Source of the DNA: Lycocorax pyrrhopterus obiensis | Lineage: Eukaryota > Chordata > Aves > Passeriformes > Paradisaeidae | Reading direction: 5' to 3' | Length of the DNA stretch: 64,000 bases | NCBI GenBank assembly: GCA_014706295.1 | Contig: JACSVZ010000001.1 | Span: forward strand, 42,684,383 to 42,748,382 | Part shown: positions 1-14,425 of the stretch, in pieces | Position numbering within the stretch: the first letter of the stretch is position 1 | Layout: every line of letters begins with the position of its first letter | Notes under the pieces: model-generated | Databases searched by the model: none | What the model was told of the DNA's origin: nothing | What the model saw: the letters and a program-made list of their open reading frames with translations, nothing else | Made by a program: the position numbers and the translations under genes

Positions 1-3000
1 GTAAAAATTAAATGTATTGTATAGTACTAGTGTTTCAGTGAGGCTGTTGAAACTTTCTGCTGGGTTTCTGAACTTCCCTTGGAAAACAGGAGTCAGAAGG
101 CAGAGTGGTAGAGATTAATGGTAGCTAAAAAATACTGGTTTCTAAAGGATTCAGGGAATTACTAACAACTAAATTAAAATTCCACAAGGAAACATCTGAG
201 AAAAGCATTTCCATGTTTATTAAAAAACATCTACCCTGTATTATGCTGAATACATAAAAAAAATTATATCCCAGATCAGTGCTGGAGGACATGTGACTAT
301 CAAATACAAACTGTGCCAATATTAGAGCCACCTGTCTCTCTTATTCACTCTCTCTCCAGCAATTCTTAGAAACCAAGAAAGATTTTACTAATACCAATTT
401 ATATATGCATATCCACATGTTAAAAGCAAATTCAAAGGAGCTGGAGAGCGGACTAATCATTAACAGAAGCCTTGTAATAATCTTGTTACAACTGGTACAT
501 ATTGTTATTAAGAGTGATTTGGCATGCAGTAATTTTACAAATGTCTTTAACTTGTAAGATACAAAAAGGTTTTTTATTGGTCTACTACTCTTGACACTTT
601 TATAAGTGTATAGACAGAAAGTGAAATAACAGCAGTCTGCATAAAAGAAGAACTTTTTTTGTTTCACTTCTCTCTGTTAAATCTTGGTAAACCTATGAAA
701 AATATGTCTCAGAAAGCAACTAACTACCATGGTAAACCTTTGTAAAATTCAGAAACTCTAAACCTCTAATAATCCTAATCTGAACAGCTAATCACAGTGT
801 GAAGCTATTCTAATGTGTATCCAATTATAATCAGCCCTATGATAATGGCACTGTCATTAATCTTCTGTGCTATTTCTCATTATTTCTAGAGACACTGCTA
901 AAAGCAAATTCTTGGAGCTATTTAATGGAGATGGGAAGTTTCAGCCTTTGTATTGCTTGAAATTTTCTATGACGTTCCTTATTTTCAGGAATTTCAAATT
1001 TTGGCAATAAATTTTCAACAAAAAAAAATCTTTAACCTTTTATCTGGTTGAGGTTTGTTGTGCAACAATTTTTCAGATATTCCATTCCAGACTGAAATCA
1101 GACCGGGAGAGGCAGAAAAGATTTGCTATGCAATAGGTTTACGAATTTCTTCTCTGGTCTCATCAGATAACTTGTCACTTCACACTTGGGAGCAGCAGCA
1201 AACTGAAATGTGTCAACAAAGCTGCTTTTTGTGGTCCCTAGGAAAAAAAGTACTGCCTCTCAACAAAACACAAACTCTTGTGGAAGATTTCTCTCCTGAC
1301 AGACACTGTGGAAATGACTTTGACAACTAGATGTTCCAAGAAGTCCCTCAGAGCCTGAATGTGCCCTCGTTCAAAGCCACTGTGGTTAATCAGGACTTTA
1401 GTAGGACCTGTAACAATAGAACAATGAGCAATGGTTTTAAATTCAAAGAGAGTTGATTCAGACTAGATAGAAGACAAAAAAATTGAAAATGAGGTGGTGA
1501 AGACGCGGACAGGTTGCCCAGAGTAGTGGTGGATGCTCCACACCTGGGAACATTCAAGCTATCTACATCCACACCCAACACATCCACCTTCATCCATAAT
1601 CATCCTGGGCCTGGATAGAGCTTGGCTCAAAATGGTCGTCATTTTCCCTCTCCTCTTCCAGGCATGGAGAGCCAAGGATAAAGATGCAAATTAACTTAAA
1701 ATATTAACAAGTTTTCAAAAAGAAAAATTGGCAATGGGGAAAGAACATCACCACCAAAACTACAAGGCTTTTTCTGGTCTTGTAGCTTTCTGTCACAATG
1801 GTGCTGGCTTCTTCCTTTTCTTTTGCTCTGTATCCAGGCTCTCCTGAGGAGAGGGGGTGACTGCTGCTTGGCCTCTGTGGCAGGTCAGGCTGGTAACCTG
1901 GACACAGAAAGCACTGGAAGAGGCTGAAATAAACCAAATGGTCCTGTAATAATTGCTGGTGTGCTGCATAAGGACAGAAATCTTCCAATGCCTTATTATT
2001 TGTGGTCCCACAAAAATCAGTGAGGCATGTATAACACAAACAGCAGTGACAGCCTGGCTCTACACTGCAAGACTGTCTTTCAGAAGACCTCTTTGAGATT
2101 TAAATACAATCAACTTGGCATTGATTCAATGGGATTTTTTTAAAATGCAAAACGTAGGTTTCAGGACTGGAACATAATGCAATTGTTTTGAAATCCAGTG
2201 CTGAAACAGTTAATATATTCTGCATTACAGTATATCAGCCAAAGAAAATAGGTGAGGGAAACAGTTGTTGACCTTCATTTATCAACATGAATTTAAATGG
2301 TTTTTAATTTGTTCTCCACACTACAACTGGCATTTGAGAGGCAAACAACATGTGTCAAGAATATCTACCTGAAACACATGTAAAAAAAAAAGTATAAAGA
2401 TGAGTTATTGAGAGAAAGAAAAATGTCAGGTCGAACTGATAGAAAAAACTTTGGATAAGGAGATTGAGATCTCCTTAGAAGACAGGGAAGAACAGTGACA
2501 GGAAGACAAGGTAATAAAGAATAAAATACTATGGTTAAAAACATACGAAACAATTTTATAGACAAATATGGGCAGATTCAACATTGACAGTGGTATTACT
2601 TGGAGAAATTTCAAGCCTATGGGTTTGGTGGTTGGTTTTGGGGTTTTTTAAATAAATCTTATTATGGTTATTAAGACTGGAAAGATACTGATCATTTAGT
2701 ATCTTCTTACTTTTAAGATAAAATACTGTCAACTAAATAAAACTAATTTCTGGTCTTGTTCTTCATGAGATTTGGAACACATGAATGAAACCATCAGTAT
2801 GTTGAGACCAGCAGACCAAATTTCCTGGGTAGCTGTGACATTGCATGAATAAATGCAGGTTTTAGCCTACAAAATCAAGCTGAACTGCAATTCTTTTATC
2901 TGTGATTAATTTCACAGACTGTTTTACACCCTATAAATTCAAGAAGCAAGATACCAAACCAAGGGAAGGGTTGTTTCAAGACAAGCTTAGGACAGTAACA

Positions 3001-6000
3001 CAAATCTGCAGTTCTACTGCAATATACTAAAGTTTATGTATTTCAGTTTAGTATCAATAGCTGGCATACCAGCCCATTAGAAACTTCACACCAAGGGAAT
3101 GCAATCCCATAAGAGACGAGTGATATACCTGAGAAATTAACATACATTTTGATTTGGTAGGTGAACACACTTGTCTCTTAATGGATGCAAATAAGTAAGG
3201 GCCTGTAATTTTACAGTAAACTTCAAAAAATAATTAAAAATGGCACACAGATAAGTAAATGAATAAAAACATGCACGTGATACTGCTTCACAGCACTAGT
3301 TTTCATGGCTTTGTTTCCTTGGTACTGGAAGCCTCCTGCCCTCAGTTGTCCTCCTAGGAGCATTTCCTACCTCTTTAATCACATCTTAAATCGGACTGCA
3401 ACTCTAAACAGCATTGCTTTCTGATCAGCATCTCCCAGGTCTCCAAACAGTGGACCCCTGACCATACAGAGTGTAACCAGTGGGCACCAACAAATTCCAT
3501 AAACATGTGCTTCAGTGCACACACCTTCCTCAAGTGATGATGGCAAATCATTTCTGGCTGCAAGCCAACGTGGCATTGCAGCCTCAAGTTACTGCACCAC
3601 AAGTCCTTGACCAACCACAGATTTACTACAATGGTTAAAAAATTCAAAACATTACTACTTCTGTAGCCTGTAAAAATTATGCACTTCTTTCAGATGTTTT
3701 GCTTATCTGTATTTTTCCTACTGCACAGTGTCTATACCGTAAGACATGGAAAAAGCTTTCATATCACACAGCTCATTAGAGGCTTAAATGAACCAGTTTT
3801 AGATGTATGATTTTGACCTCATTACTGTCCTCAATCAATGAAATAAAAATGGCGGCTGTCATAACATCATCTCTTGAATACATTACTGTGGGAATCAGCA
3901 ATCAGAGTCTGCTCCTCAGATGGTAAAACTGCCATTGAATGTATTTGCTAGTACTAAGCCTGATTAAATAATAATAGAGAAAAAGGCTTTTTAGAACTCA
4001 ATAAGCCAATCAAACTATCTCTGAGCAAACTGGAGAGAAAGATATATCCTACCTGCATCTTGTCATAACCTTGGTCCATTTTCAAAATGCTGTAGAAAAA
4101 AAACCCCTCACCTGACCCAGTTCCTGTGCCACTGCCTAAACACATCTTAATGTGGTTGTATGTGATATGCTGCAAATGTCACAACAAAACTTGCCACGTG
4201 TCTCAAGTCCTGCTCTGAAGGTAAAACACATGCTTTAAGATCAGTGACAAATTTTTAAAATACCCTTATCTTCAGAATGAGATTATCTCTCTTTTTCACT
4301 TTTCCCCACATTTATGCCAGTCATACACTTAGCACGGGATGAGCCACACTCTGGAGATGCCCCTTTCTCTCCACTGCCTACAGAAGGAGCTCAGGTAACT
4401 GTAACTCACTTGAGGCTTGATGCTTAACCCTTAAACAACTTATGCACTCAGCCCATCTAATACCAATTAGATGCATTATCTATGGCTGCAATTCATTTTA
4501 AGAGAGTTTTTGCTTACACGTACAAGGTCATTTTCAGAACTTTACACTTCAGAATGTATTACTATATAAACAATCATTATTTGAATTTCTAAAGAATACA
4601 GGGATGCTTTCAGATTACTGACCCTTTAGTTTAAGCATATTTGTGGGTAGTAACCGGTCTATGTACAGCTTGCCTGCTACATGTACTGGACATAAAATTT
4701 ATGTTATTTTTGTGAGACTTGAGTGACCAATACTTACCCAAAGACTCAATAATTCATTATCAGACCAGAAAAAAAGATGTTTTTCCCAGAAAAAAAATAC
4801 AGAACAAATTAGCACTTAGACAAGTTTTCAACAAGCCTGCCAAGCCAAAATTATTCGAATTTTGCACTGTTCAAGTTAAGGTATTCTAATTTATTGGTTT
4901 ATTTGTACTTGGCACATAGAGTTTGACTGCTTTTTAATCCAGTTTCATTTTTATCACTAAAGCAGTGGTAATGTTTTTCCTGAAAATATGCTGTGAGATA
5001 TCTGAAGTCATGTTAACAAACAATTTAACACTGTTTTGTATATAATATTATTTCGAGGTCAAATTATTCATTTAAGTTTCTGTTTCCTGAATCATGCATC
5101 TCTATGGGATGCTGGGTTTTGCTAAGCCTTTTATGATTAGCCAAATATTCATTCTTTCATTTTGACACATGTATCAGTTAAATTCTACAAGCAAGCCTTC
5201 TTCTTGCTGCAGTATAAAACTGGAAGGTTGTACCTTCGATTTCTTTCATCATGTACTTCCAATTAGTTTAATAATGTTCCCTGCACACCTGTAGAGAAAT
5301 GGAGCTTTGAACAGAGGCAGAGTGCAGGCAGAAGAAAAGACTTATCTGCTCCTTCAACAGTAGGTAAGGAAGAAACAATGTTTTACCTTTCTGTAGTCCT
5401 CCCTTCCTTCATCTACTTTTCCTCCTCACAGATGCACGTAACATGTCAGCCTTCATCCATGGGAGACAGCATGGAGAGATTTGGGCAGAAAAGGCTCTCC
5501 ATGGCTGGATGACTCCTACCTACTCCTGGTCAGGTAAAAAGCTTCTTTCTGACAGAAGGTGATGTGTGATTAGGCATACAATAAAAGTAATTTACCTTAA
5601 AGTTATTTCTCCAGAGTATCCTCAACTATCTTATGATCTACAGCACACAAATTGGGAGGCGATTTTTTTTGGCCAAAGATAAAGCTGACTTTTTTTAGCC
5701 TGTTTTTAGCTTGGTTTCCTGTGGAAACAAGACTGAGCAACAATATAATACAGACTGTGTGTCCTCTCCTTGTAATTTTTGAACTAAGTAGCCTGATTTC
5801 AACTAAATGTGACTGAGGAGATAGAAATCTCAAAGATAGTTACACTCTTATAAATTTTGAAAGCGGCAGCTGCTGGAGAGAAGAGAGACCAGGATCCTCG
5901 TATTAACATGCAGGGTGCTAACAATCTTATCAGCCCATTTCTGCTGTCTGGTGTGGCAGCCGGCATACTATCACCAGAATATATGCATATTCAGAGATAA

Positions 6001-9000
6001 AAGAAGACCTCTATAATTCAATTATTAACCAAGGGACATAAATCCACAAGAAACTGGTCGTCTTCAATTTTGGTTCTTTTAGCCCTTTTCTCTTTTGACT
6101 AGACAGCCAAGATACCAGGCTGATGAGGGGGGAAAAATTAAACAAAAAAGAGGAACAGTTTAAATGAAAACCAAAAGCATACAAAATCCATACTGTAGCA
6201 AAAGAGAAGAGTAAATAGGTGGAATAGAAGGTTTACCAGTTACTATATTATAAGGATGGACAGCTTTTAAGGTTATGTCCTACATTTAAATACATTTACA
6301 CTTTTACCAGGTTCAGAAGTCCTACACACACACACAAACACAGATACAGGAAGGAGATCATGAGCATCACATTTAGCTGCTACTAACTAAACATATTGAA
6401 TGATTCAGCTTTTTCATGCAGATAAAAATGACATAAGGCTGAAAATCATTTTCATTTCCTATATTCCACAGCCAAGGAAACACATAATGATTAAAGAACT
6501 GGGACTCCCCCACCAAAACCATTTTTACAGCTCTTGAGTGATCAGTTTGAGATGGTCTAGTATAATTATCTATGCCATAATTTCTCCTTGCCTGTGTCAA
6601 AAATATTTCAAAAAACACCACCAAATACTCACTGATTCACTGTCAAAATGCATGCATCGACTAGAGAAAGTGGTACGAAAAGTTTTGTTACACGAAGTAG
6701 CATAATTGTTCATTATATATCCAATGTTCTGTTAGTGTTTACTATAAATAAGACCGTTCTGTTCCAAGATTTCACAAGACAGATACAAATTCTGAGCCTT
6801 CTGCCAAAAATTTTCAAAATCTAGAAAGTATTTCTCAGCTAGCAGCTCCTGAAATATAGTTAATGTTTGATCACGGCCTAATAATTATCAAGGGGAAAAA
6901 ATTAGAGAATGGGAAAAAATGAGCTTCATTTTCCCTCATTTTTGCAGCAACTTTTTTTTTTTTTTTTGTCAGATCTCTTTTCCCTTGCATCCCCTCTGCT
7001 CATGCTGGGAATCAGGTGCGTGCTGCCAGCAGGACTTGTTAATTCAAGGAGCTGCTGCTGTCCAATTAAGCTTGGTGCCAGATCACAGACAGCCAGACAC
7101 CAAGGTACCTAATTCTCCTTCCTAGTTCAGCAGTAAATGCAACACCATTAGCAGCATAGTCTAGGTATTAATTCACTCATTTGTAGGCACGCTCTTAGGT
7201 TAATTCATGTCACTCCAAAAGGAAGTAAAAAAACCTAAAAGAAGTGAAGAAGGATATCAAGCACTTAAAGTCGCCTCAGTGAAAAAAAAAGAGTTGCCTT
7301 TAGACAAGAAAGTAATCCAGAAGCCCTGAACTCAGATGCAAGTTTACTTAAGCAATCTACTTTTACTATTTGAAAGTTCCTGGGTGCCTAAATTTTCCCT
7401 TTAATACATCCACAGATTTTTTTCCAGGTTTGGGAATGCTGAGAAGCCAGCATTTAGCTAAAATGAAACATAAAAATCATGTTGATGATCTCCTGCCTAC
7501 CTTCCATGAAGAACTGAATTCATTAGATATTTTTATGACACACTGGATCATGATCAAGCACATCTGAAGTACAGTGTTAACCAACACTTTTGAAATGTAA
7601 TACAAAGTGCTGGTTCCCCTTGTTTTTCAGTAGCTGAATGTAGCTGAGCCTACTTTCAATTTGTAGTCTGTAGGCATTATACAAGAACAGACTGCCTTGG
7701 TGTAATTCATAAAGAATAACTAAGAGCATCCCAATCATCAATAAGACTTAAGTTTGCTATGGATGGATATATATCTCAGCCAGAATAGCATTAAAAAACC
7801 AAAAAATTCAGGACCTTGATTCAGTGGATATACTCTGATTCAAGGATATACTCAGGATATTTTCAGACATAACAGTTCAGCTCCTTTCTCCAGGCTACTG
7901 CAATTCAGCCTGTCTCCTACTACTCTGCAGGTTATGCAAAGCATCAGGCTATGTGACCTGAGTGAGAAATCAGGTTTGGGAGGCACAGCTCCTTATACTG
8001 TACACTGTATTATGACAGAAGTAGATGTTCAATCCAGGCTGATGGAGGATCCAATTAACCTCAGAGAACTGTGCTGAAGTAGCTCAAAAGTAGCCAGCAA
8101 TTAGCAAAGGAGACCCATATATATCTTAAGTGCTATCCCTCTCTAGATCTCTACAGAGATATAAAAGCTAAACAACTTTCCTAAGATGAAGAAACTCTTT
8201 CTTTCAAAAATATGCTTGGGATCACTCTTTTCCTTCAGGCAGCACTGGTAAAAATCCATCTGATGTTTTCAGGTCCCCTACATACACTTGTCTAACGGAT
8301 TCACTGCTTCTTTGAGGTGGGAGAGCTGAAGCTTTATCTGCAACATCTGATTTCCCTGGAAAGTGTCCCCACAAATGGGTTGTACATTATTCTAGCTGGG
8401 AAAGAGCCCCCTCCAGCCTTTCCTTAGTCCAGATGAGAAAGAAAAAACAAAGAGCATAATTCTGTAGCTTTGAGAGTAGAGCAGCTGTGTGAGAGAGAAG
8501 TATGCTCCAGTTCCTTCTGCGATAACTGTTTATGAAATGTATTCAGTAATTGGTTAGCATAAGGAACTAGACAGCTCCTAGAGGCAGGTTTAAAGCCCTC
8601 GACTCCACGTCTGCCCCCCAGCAGCTACGCTGTCTTGCACTCAGTTCTCACCCTTGCAGCCTATACTTTCTCAAGTACAAGATAAAGAGCTGCTAACACA
8701 ATTTCTAATCTTGACATTTAAATATTAGTCAGTGGCTATGCTCAGCATTCAGTAGCCAAATCTCCTTTTTATTTGTGGGTGTTTCAGTTTCTTGGGTCTT
8801 TCAAATTCTTCTCATGATGGCAAAGGCAACTTGATTTCCAGCCTCCTTAAAAAGGCCATCCAAAGAAATAGATGACACAACAACATTATAAAAGAGACAG
8901 AATTAGCAGTCATGAAAAGTACAGAAGGCTTGGAATAAAATATATATTTGCTGGGAATAAAAGCAGTGACATTGACAGTGGCACTTGAAAGAGGAATCTG

Positions 9001-12000
9001 CAGGCAGGGTTTTTACAGATACCGAGGCCTGTAGGATACTGTGCTTAACTGCATACTCGATTCGACCTTAGGAAGGAAGGAAGGGTAGGTGAGGTGCTGA
9101 TGTGCAGTCCACAGCCAGCATCATTCCCCCATGATTAAGCAACAGGTTTACTGGGTTCCATGGAACCTCCTCTGCACTTTGTCGATCCCATTTGAGCACT
9201 GGAGCCCATGTGTCTAATCCTAAGAATTAGAGTGTTCTCCAGTCTAGAAAGAGCCAACAATCTCTGTCAACTAGCAGAAAGAGCAAGAACAATATTAACT
9301 GGAAAGCTCGTATGTTTATAAAATATTTAAATACTTATTAATATAGTATTTTAAACCCAATATATAATGCAGGAGATAAAATACTTCAGGTGGTGTGAGA
9401 AGAAATTAAAAGATAAGTAGAAAGCATAGTGTAGCAATGAAAGATGCCACCACTACAAAATCTATGTAGCAGGTACCAATTGCTCCTTTCATTGCATGAT
9501 ACATTTATTATCTGGAACTTGATGAAACCTAGTGTCACTGACCAAGGCTCCAGGTTGTATCAGGCTGGGAGAAACAGTAACACAATCATGCAGCTTTTAT
9601 GATGCATATAGAAAATGAGAGACAACAGTTGGATCTAGCAGTAAGAAAAATGGAATTTAAGCACTGACTCGAGTTACTGCACTCTCATAAGTATGTTTCT
9701 CTTGATAGTATTTTAATCAATTGCTCTTGAACTTGGGCAATACATCTGCTGTATTTCCCAAGCTATTACACACCAAGATTTTCAAGTTGCTATAATTTAT
9801 AAATGGACCTCACACTGTTCTCCCAGATATTATTCAATCCAACCACAAGTGGCCATTCCGCTATGCACTCCACTGGCTCTATAGCAATGACCACATTTCA
9901 AGTTAGAAAAAGGAAACTGAGAAGTTTAAATAAGAAAAAAAAATCACAAATGAACAAACAAAAACAACCAAACCAGGAAAAAAAAAAATCTCATAAATAC
10001 AGCCCAGGGCTGCCCAAGACATGAGGCTCAGGAGGAAGAAATGACAGTCTGCAATATTTTGAGGCGGCACAGTGAGCTTTGTGCAATGATGCTAATACCA
10101 AATACCAATTTAGAAAAGACCACAATTTCAACTGTTGCCCAGGGCTCTTTTGAATGTCTGTAGCCCCTGAATGTATAATATGGCAGTGGTTTGATCCTAT
10201 GTGACTACTGATCTAGTACCATTTAATTAAAGCAATTACAGTAGAAATTCATTCTCATGAAGGAATGACACGCTTTGCTTGTTAGGACAGAAGCAGAGAA
10301 CTGAAAATTGAGTTGATTCCACGAGTTCAATTGTTAATTTTTAATTTTATGACAGTCCTTGGATCCTGGACGCAACTCCCATTTCTGCACTGCTTGCAGA
10401 ATGCAGAAATGCCCCAAGACAGAGAAAGGGCATATCAGTAGGGGGTCACACAAGACTTTTCTCGGGCAAAAGACAGCCCAATCACATTCTTCCATAGCAC
10501 CTGGAAAGCTCACATGCTTAGGGCAGATTTTAAAAACAGAATTACTTTTGTTCCCACAAGTTTTATGGAGGTCCTCAATAAGAGCTTTTGAAAACTCCAT
10601 CCTGAAAGCACAGCTTTTAGGTCACCAGTAATGGTTCATCAACCATTTCTTTCAAAGCCTCTCAGAACATGAAAACCTTTTCAAGAAACCACTTTCATAT
10701 AAAGACATTGCTTTCTTTGGGAACTGCACATGTATATGAAGGGACAGAGTTTGTTCCCATTTAAAAGGAGTGCAGTCTACTCACAGCGAGCAATCGCAGA
10801 AAATGCTGTTGAAATTACATATATTCTCTAGCGGCTTTGAAAGGGATCTAAAGGTAGACCTAGGGTATGTTTTATCCCCTGTCTTGCTGCAAAAACTGCC
10901 ATTAGATCATCACTTCAATTTTGTGAGAAATCTGTGTTCCTAAATGGTTTTTGTTGGTGGAGAAGGAAGTTTGCTTTGTTTTGCCTTGTTTTAATATTGC
11001 TTGTCCAGTAACATTATGATTTAGAGAGGCACTGGCTGAAACCACAGCCTTTACAACAGCCATGCAATTCTTCTCCATCTGCTGCAATCAGCTGAACTGT
11101 ACCAGCATCTGCCTAACCTAAAGAAACATGGAGGGGATGCAGGGTGGGTTTCCCAAGTGGCTTATTATGACATGCACTAACTTGATGGATTCAAGCAACT
11201 TCCTCTTGTATTCTTGTGATTGTGGACTTGCTGGTTTTGAAAAGCTGCCAGACAAAAATGGATGAACTTTTAGGACTTAATTTACTGAACCACGCCCGAG
11301 AAATATACAGAAGCAAAACAGTGGCTGAAGGCGAGGGTTCCCAATTGCTAAAATGATTTATCAATATTCAGAAATAAAATATGGAAAGATACAACACCCG
11401 CATCACTGATAGTTAATCGAGATTAAAATTTTTTCCTACATTTATGTACATTGCACAAATCTTCACACTTCAGACTTTCTTGGTTTTGCTATTACGTTTT
11501 TTTTTTATTATTTTTCCAGTCTGAGATTTTGCACTTGCTTTAACATTTTGTTGTCTAAGGTGCAATAAAAGCTAAAGATATACTTTCTTAAAGACCTAAA
11601 AAACCCCCAAACCCACGTATTATGCCAATGCTTAAAACCCCTCTTAAGTCATTATAGTATTTTTAATACAAAAGAAAAGGCACAAAATTCACTTTTCTGT
11701 GAATGAGAGGCATATTATTAAGTCCACTGATCTCAGGAAAATCCTTATAAATTGTCTTAGGAATGGTTCTCTAATGAATTAAGCATCTCCATCAGGCACT
11801 GCCCTGTTCACAACTCTGAAGCAGCCACTGAAGCATTACTCCAAGAACCTTGGGAAGAAATTATAGTAATCCCTTCACCTCTTCCTCAGTGCCAGGGGTA
11901 GTCATCACCAGGGGTCTCAGCAAAGAGAAGAAGAAGAAAGCATTTTTCACATGTTGAGTAAACAGACAGAACATTCTAGCTCAGGGACAGCAGAGGAGGA

Positions 12001-13344
12001 AAGCAGTAGCTTTTACTTGGAGACAATGTCTTCCATGTAAGCAAACTACAAAAGGTCTGCAGATAAGCTTCAATTCATAGAGGGAGAGTCTGTATTGACA
12101 CAAAAGCAAGAGCAATGAAATCTTCAGAGGCTGTAACAAGCAAGGAAGATTGCTCCTATTAAGCATAGTCTTAATTCTGTAAAAAATTAATGTGTCATTC
12201 TGTATTTATGTCCCATTACTGCAAATTTACATTTTAAAGACATTCTATTTAGTCCTTAAAGAGGAAACAGTGCCTGTGTGACCTGACAAACAAGAAGAAA
12301 TTCCTGATAAAAGAACATGGTATGCAGGTACTGAAACACTTAAAGGTGTCCAGCCCCACGATGGACTATTTCAAAGGCATCCAGGGAATAAAAAATATAT
12401 TTTTTTTTAGAATGGGATATTTTAAGAATCAGCACAACAAAAAACAGGAAGGAAAGAAGAAGCATTTTCCAACACTTTCCTGTCAATATGGAGGAAAATC
12501 TCTCCAGCACACTGCACAGAAATAGAGAGCATACTTAGAAGCTGAGCTAGTGTATGACAGAAGGTTTAAAAGAAGCTAATAAAATTCTGAGATGTGCACA
12601 ACTTCCACACCCCCCCGCAAGAACTTTAAATCCTGTCCAGCCTTTTAGCAAGAAACTGGTCTGACTAGATCTAATTTTTCTGATCTCAGTCCCATTACCT
12701 GACCTCAGACATTTCACTCAATTTTTAACCTCACACCCTTCTGCAGTCACCAGCTGTAGCATCCATCCTGCTGCTCCAGTGAATGAAACACTATTACACT
12801 GAGAACACAACACATCACTGTACTCACTCTGCCTGCACAGTCCCTATCACAGGTATGCATTTTGCTGCTCACAAGTTCACTGCAGCTGAAAACCATTTCT
12901 TCTCAAAGAATTTATGTACTTGAAAATTGGTAATTTCGTTACTAAAGAAGATCCATCCTCCACAGTTAACCTGCTTTCAGTAATGGTCAGTGAAGCACTG
13001 CACCTGTGTCCATTAAAGAAGTTTGGGAAAGAGCCAGCTTTGAACCTACAGCAAACTCTTTGCTGGTTTTGGGAATCAGCAAGGAACTCTGACTGCCTGC
13101 TAAAAAAACTGCAAGGGACCAGCATCAGAGAAAGAGTAGACAAGATTTCTATGTAAAAAAAGTTTTGTTAGGGGAAAGAAGGTCCAGGAAAGAATGAGGA
13201 GTTTCTCAGATGTATTTCCCACCCTAAAAAAAGGGGTTTTAGCCATTTATTTTCTCAGCCTGGTGAGGGAGGTCCTTCCTAATGTGTCTGATCTGTGGCC
13301 AGAGGCATCCCAGGTGAAAACACTATCCTTTGATGAAGTATATG
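1..13344 (-). other. GPC6: GPC6 intron 1 (partial): mostly unique AT-rich sequence
   Basis: No exon is recognisable here. Apart from the CR1 remnant at about 1438-1640, I see only short low-complexity tracts such as a T16 run at 6952-6967. Two stretches, about 4840-5230 and 6975-7175, are rich in homeodomain-type TAAT/AATTA cores and look non-repetitive, so they are candidates for conserved regulatory sequence. All reading frames are below 115 codons with no family resemblance. The intron's 3' end lies off the left edge. Confidence 0.8.
1438..1640 (+). mobile_element. Degenerate CR1 LINE 3' fragment
   Basis: A sense-orientation match to the 3' part of avian CR1 elements: segments resembling the AAAGAGAGT(A)GATT region, then GGTGGTGAAGACGCGGACAGG and TTGCCCAGAGTAGTGGTGGATG, then a piece like the lineage's GGCCAGGTTGGATGGGGCTTTG. 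About 45 bp of unrelated CA-rich sequence interrupts it near 1562-1606. It is heavily mutated, truncated and inactive. Edges are approximate. Confidence 0.7.
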
Positions 13345-13491
13345 TCACAGAAACGTAGGAATGGTTTGGGTTGGAAGGAAGCTAAAAGGCTATTTAGTCC
13401 CAACCCCTCCTGCCATAGACTGAGACACCTTCCACAAGACCAGATTGTTCAAAGCTCCATCCAGTGTGGTCTTGAACATTCCCAGGGATGG
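13345..13491 (-). mobile_element. CR1 LINE 3' end, first part (split by LTR)
   Basis: Reverse orientation CR1 tail. It begins CACAGAAACGTAGGAATGG, continues with GGTTTGGGTTGGAAGG and runs to CATTCCCAGGGATGG, corresponding to the last roughly 150 bp of the element. The sequence resumes at 14164 after a 672-bp insertion. Both pieces are in the same order and orientation, so they are one interrupted copy. Confidence 0.88.
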
Positions 13492-14163
13492 TGTTACTAA
13501 ACAAGTTATATTTCTTTAAAAAGGAGTCTACGTAGCATTGGATGAAAATGCTGGGACCTAATCAACAAGAAGCAAGATTTAGTCCGTGAAACAGATAGCA
13601 GCTAACAGAGCAACCTTGAAGTGATGTCCACGTGTTAGAAAAACAAATTAAAGTTTAGGACTTGACATGCTCCAGTGATCTGAGACCTGGGGAGGAGGTT
13701 AACATAGTTTGGGAAGAAGGACTGCAACTCTGATAATGGACACAAAGAATACAGAATTTATGGCAAATAAGGACATTTGGCAGGACTCCCAAAATAAGGA
13801 AGAAACTCATCTGAAATCAGCTCCAAGTGGGTAAAAGGTCATTCTGGCGGGGGGGATCTACAACCACCAACCCAAAAGAAGAGAGAAACTGAGCATGCGA
13901 ACTAATTAGCATGAGAAGTGGGAGAATCATTAACCAATGGAAGATAGAATACTATCTACTAAGAGAACTTGTATGCAGTGAGTACTAATTCCAATGAACA
14001 CTAATTCCCTTGTTTGCTAAATGTATAAATAGTTAAAACTTTTGACAACTGGTGTACGTGTTGGGTGGATCGATCCCCATGTACCTCAGTGCTGAATAAA
14101 GCACTGTCAACTTTCTAACCTAACAATCTGGTTGGAGAGTCTGTTTTCTGGTTTTCAGTGACA
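13492..14163 (+). mobile_element. Solo LTR of an endogenous retrovirus, nested in CR1
   Basis: A 672-bp insertion precisely interrupts a CR1 copy. Its ends are TGTTAC and GTGACA, an imperfect TG...CA inverted repeat. It has LTR architecture in plus orientation: TATAAATA at 14024-14031, AATAAA at 14095-14100 about 70 bp further on, then a U5-like tail to 14163. No internal viral genes accompany it, so it is a solo LTR left by recombination. Flanking GATGG (13487-13491) and GCGGG (14164-14168) may be a decayed 5-bp target duplication, though this is weak. The family is not identified. Confidence 0.8.
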
Positions 14164-14425
14164 GCGGGACATCCACAGTTTCTCTGGGCAACCGGTGTCT
14201 CACTACCCTCAGACTACTGCATTTCTTCCTGATACGTGATCTAAATATACCTGTTTTCAGTTTAAAGCCACTCCCCTTGCCCTATCACTACATGCCCTTG
14301 TAAAAAGTCCCTTTCCAGCTTTCCCTTTAGGTACTGGAACACTGTTTAGGGTCTTCCCAGAGCCTTTCTTCTTCAAGTTGAACAACCCCAACTCACTCAG
14401 CCTGTCTACATAAAAAAGGCACGAT
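14164..14425 (-). mobile_element. CR1 LINE 3' region, second part (split by LTR)
   Basis: This continues the CR1 copy begun at 13345. It reads GGACATCCACAGTTTCTCTG, then the conserved TTTAAAGCCACTCCCCTTGC, CCTATCACTACATGCCCTTG and CAACCCCAACTCACTCAGCC blocks of the reverse strand. It ends near 14425, just before a TA-rich stretch at about 14447-14500. The element is 5'-truncated, typical of CR1. Confidence 0.88.
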
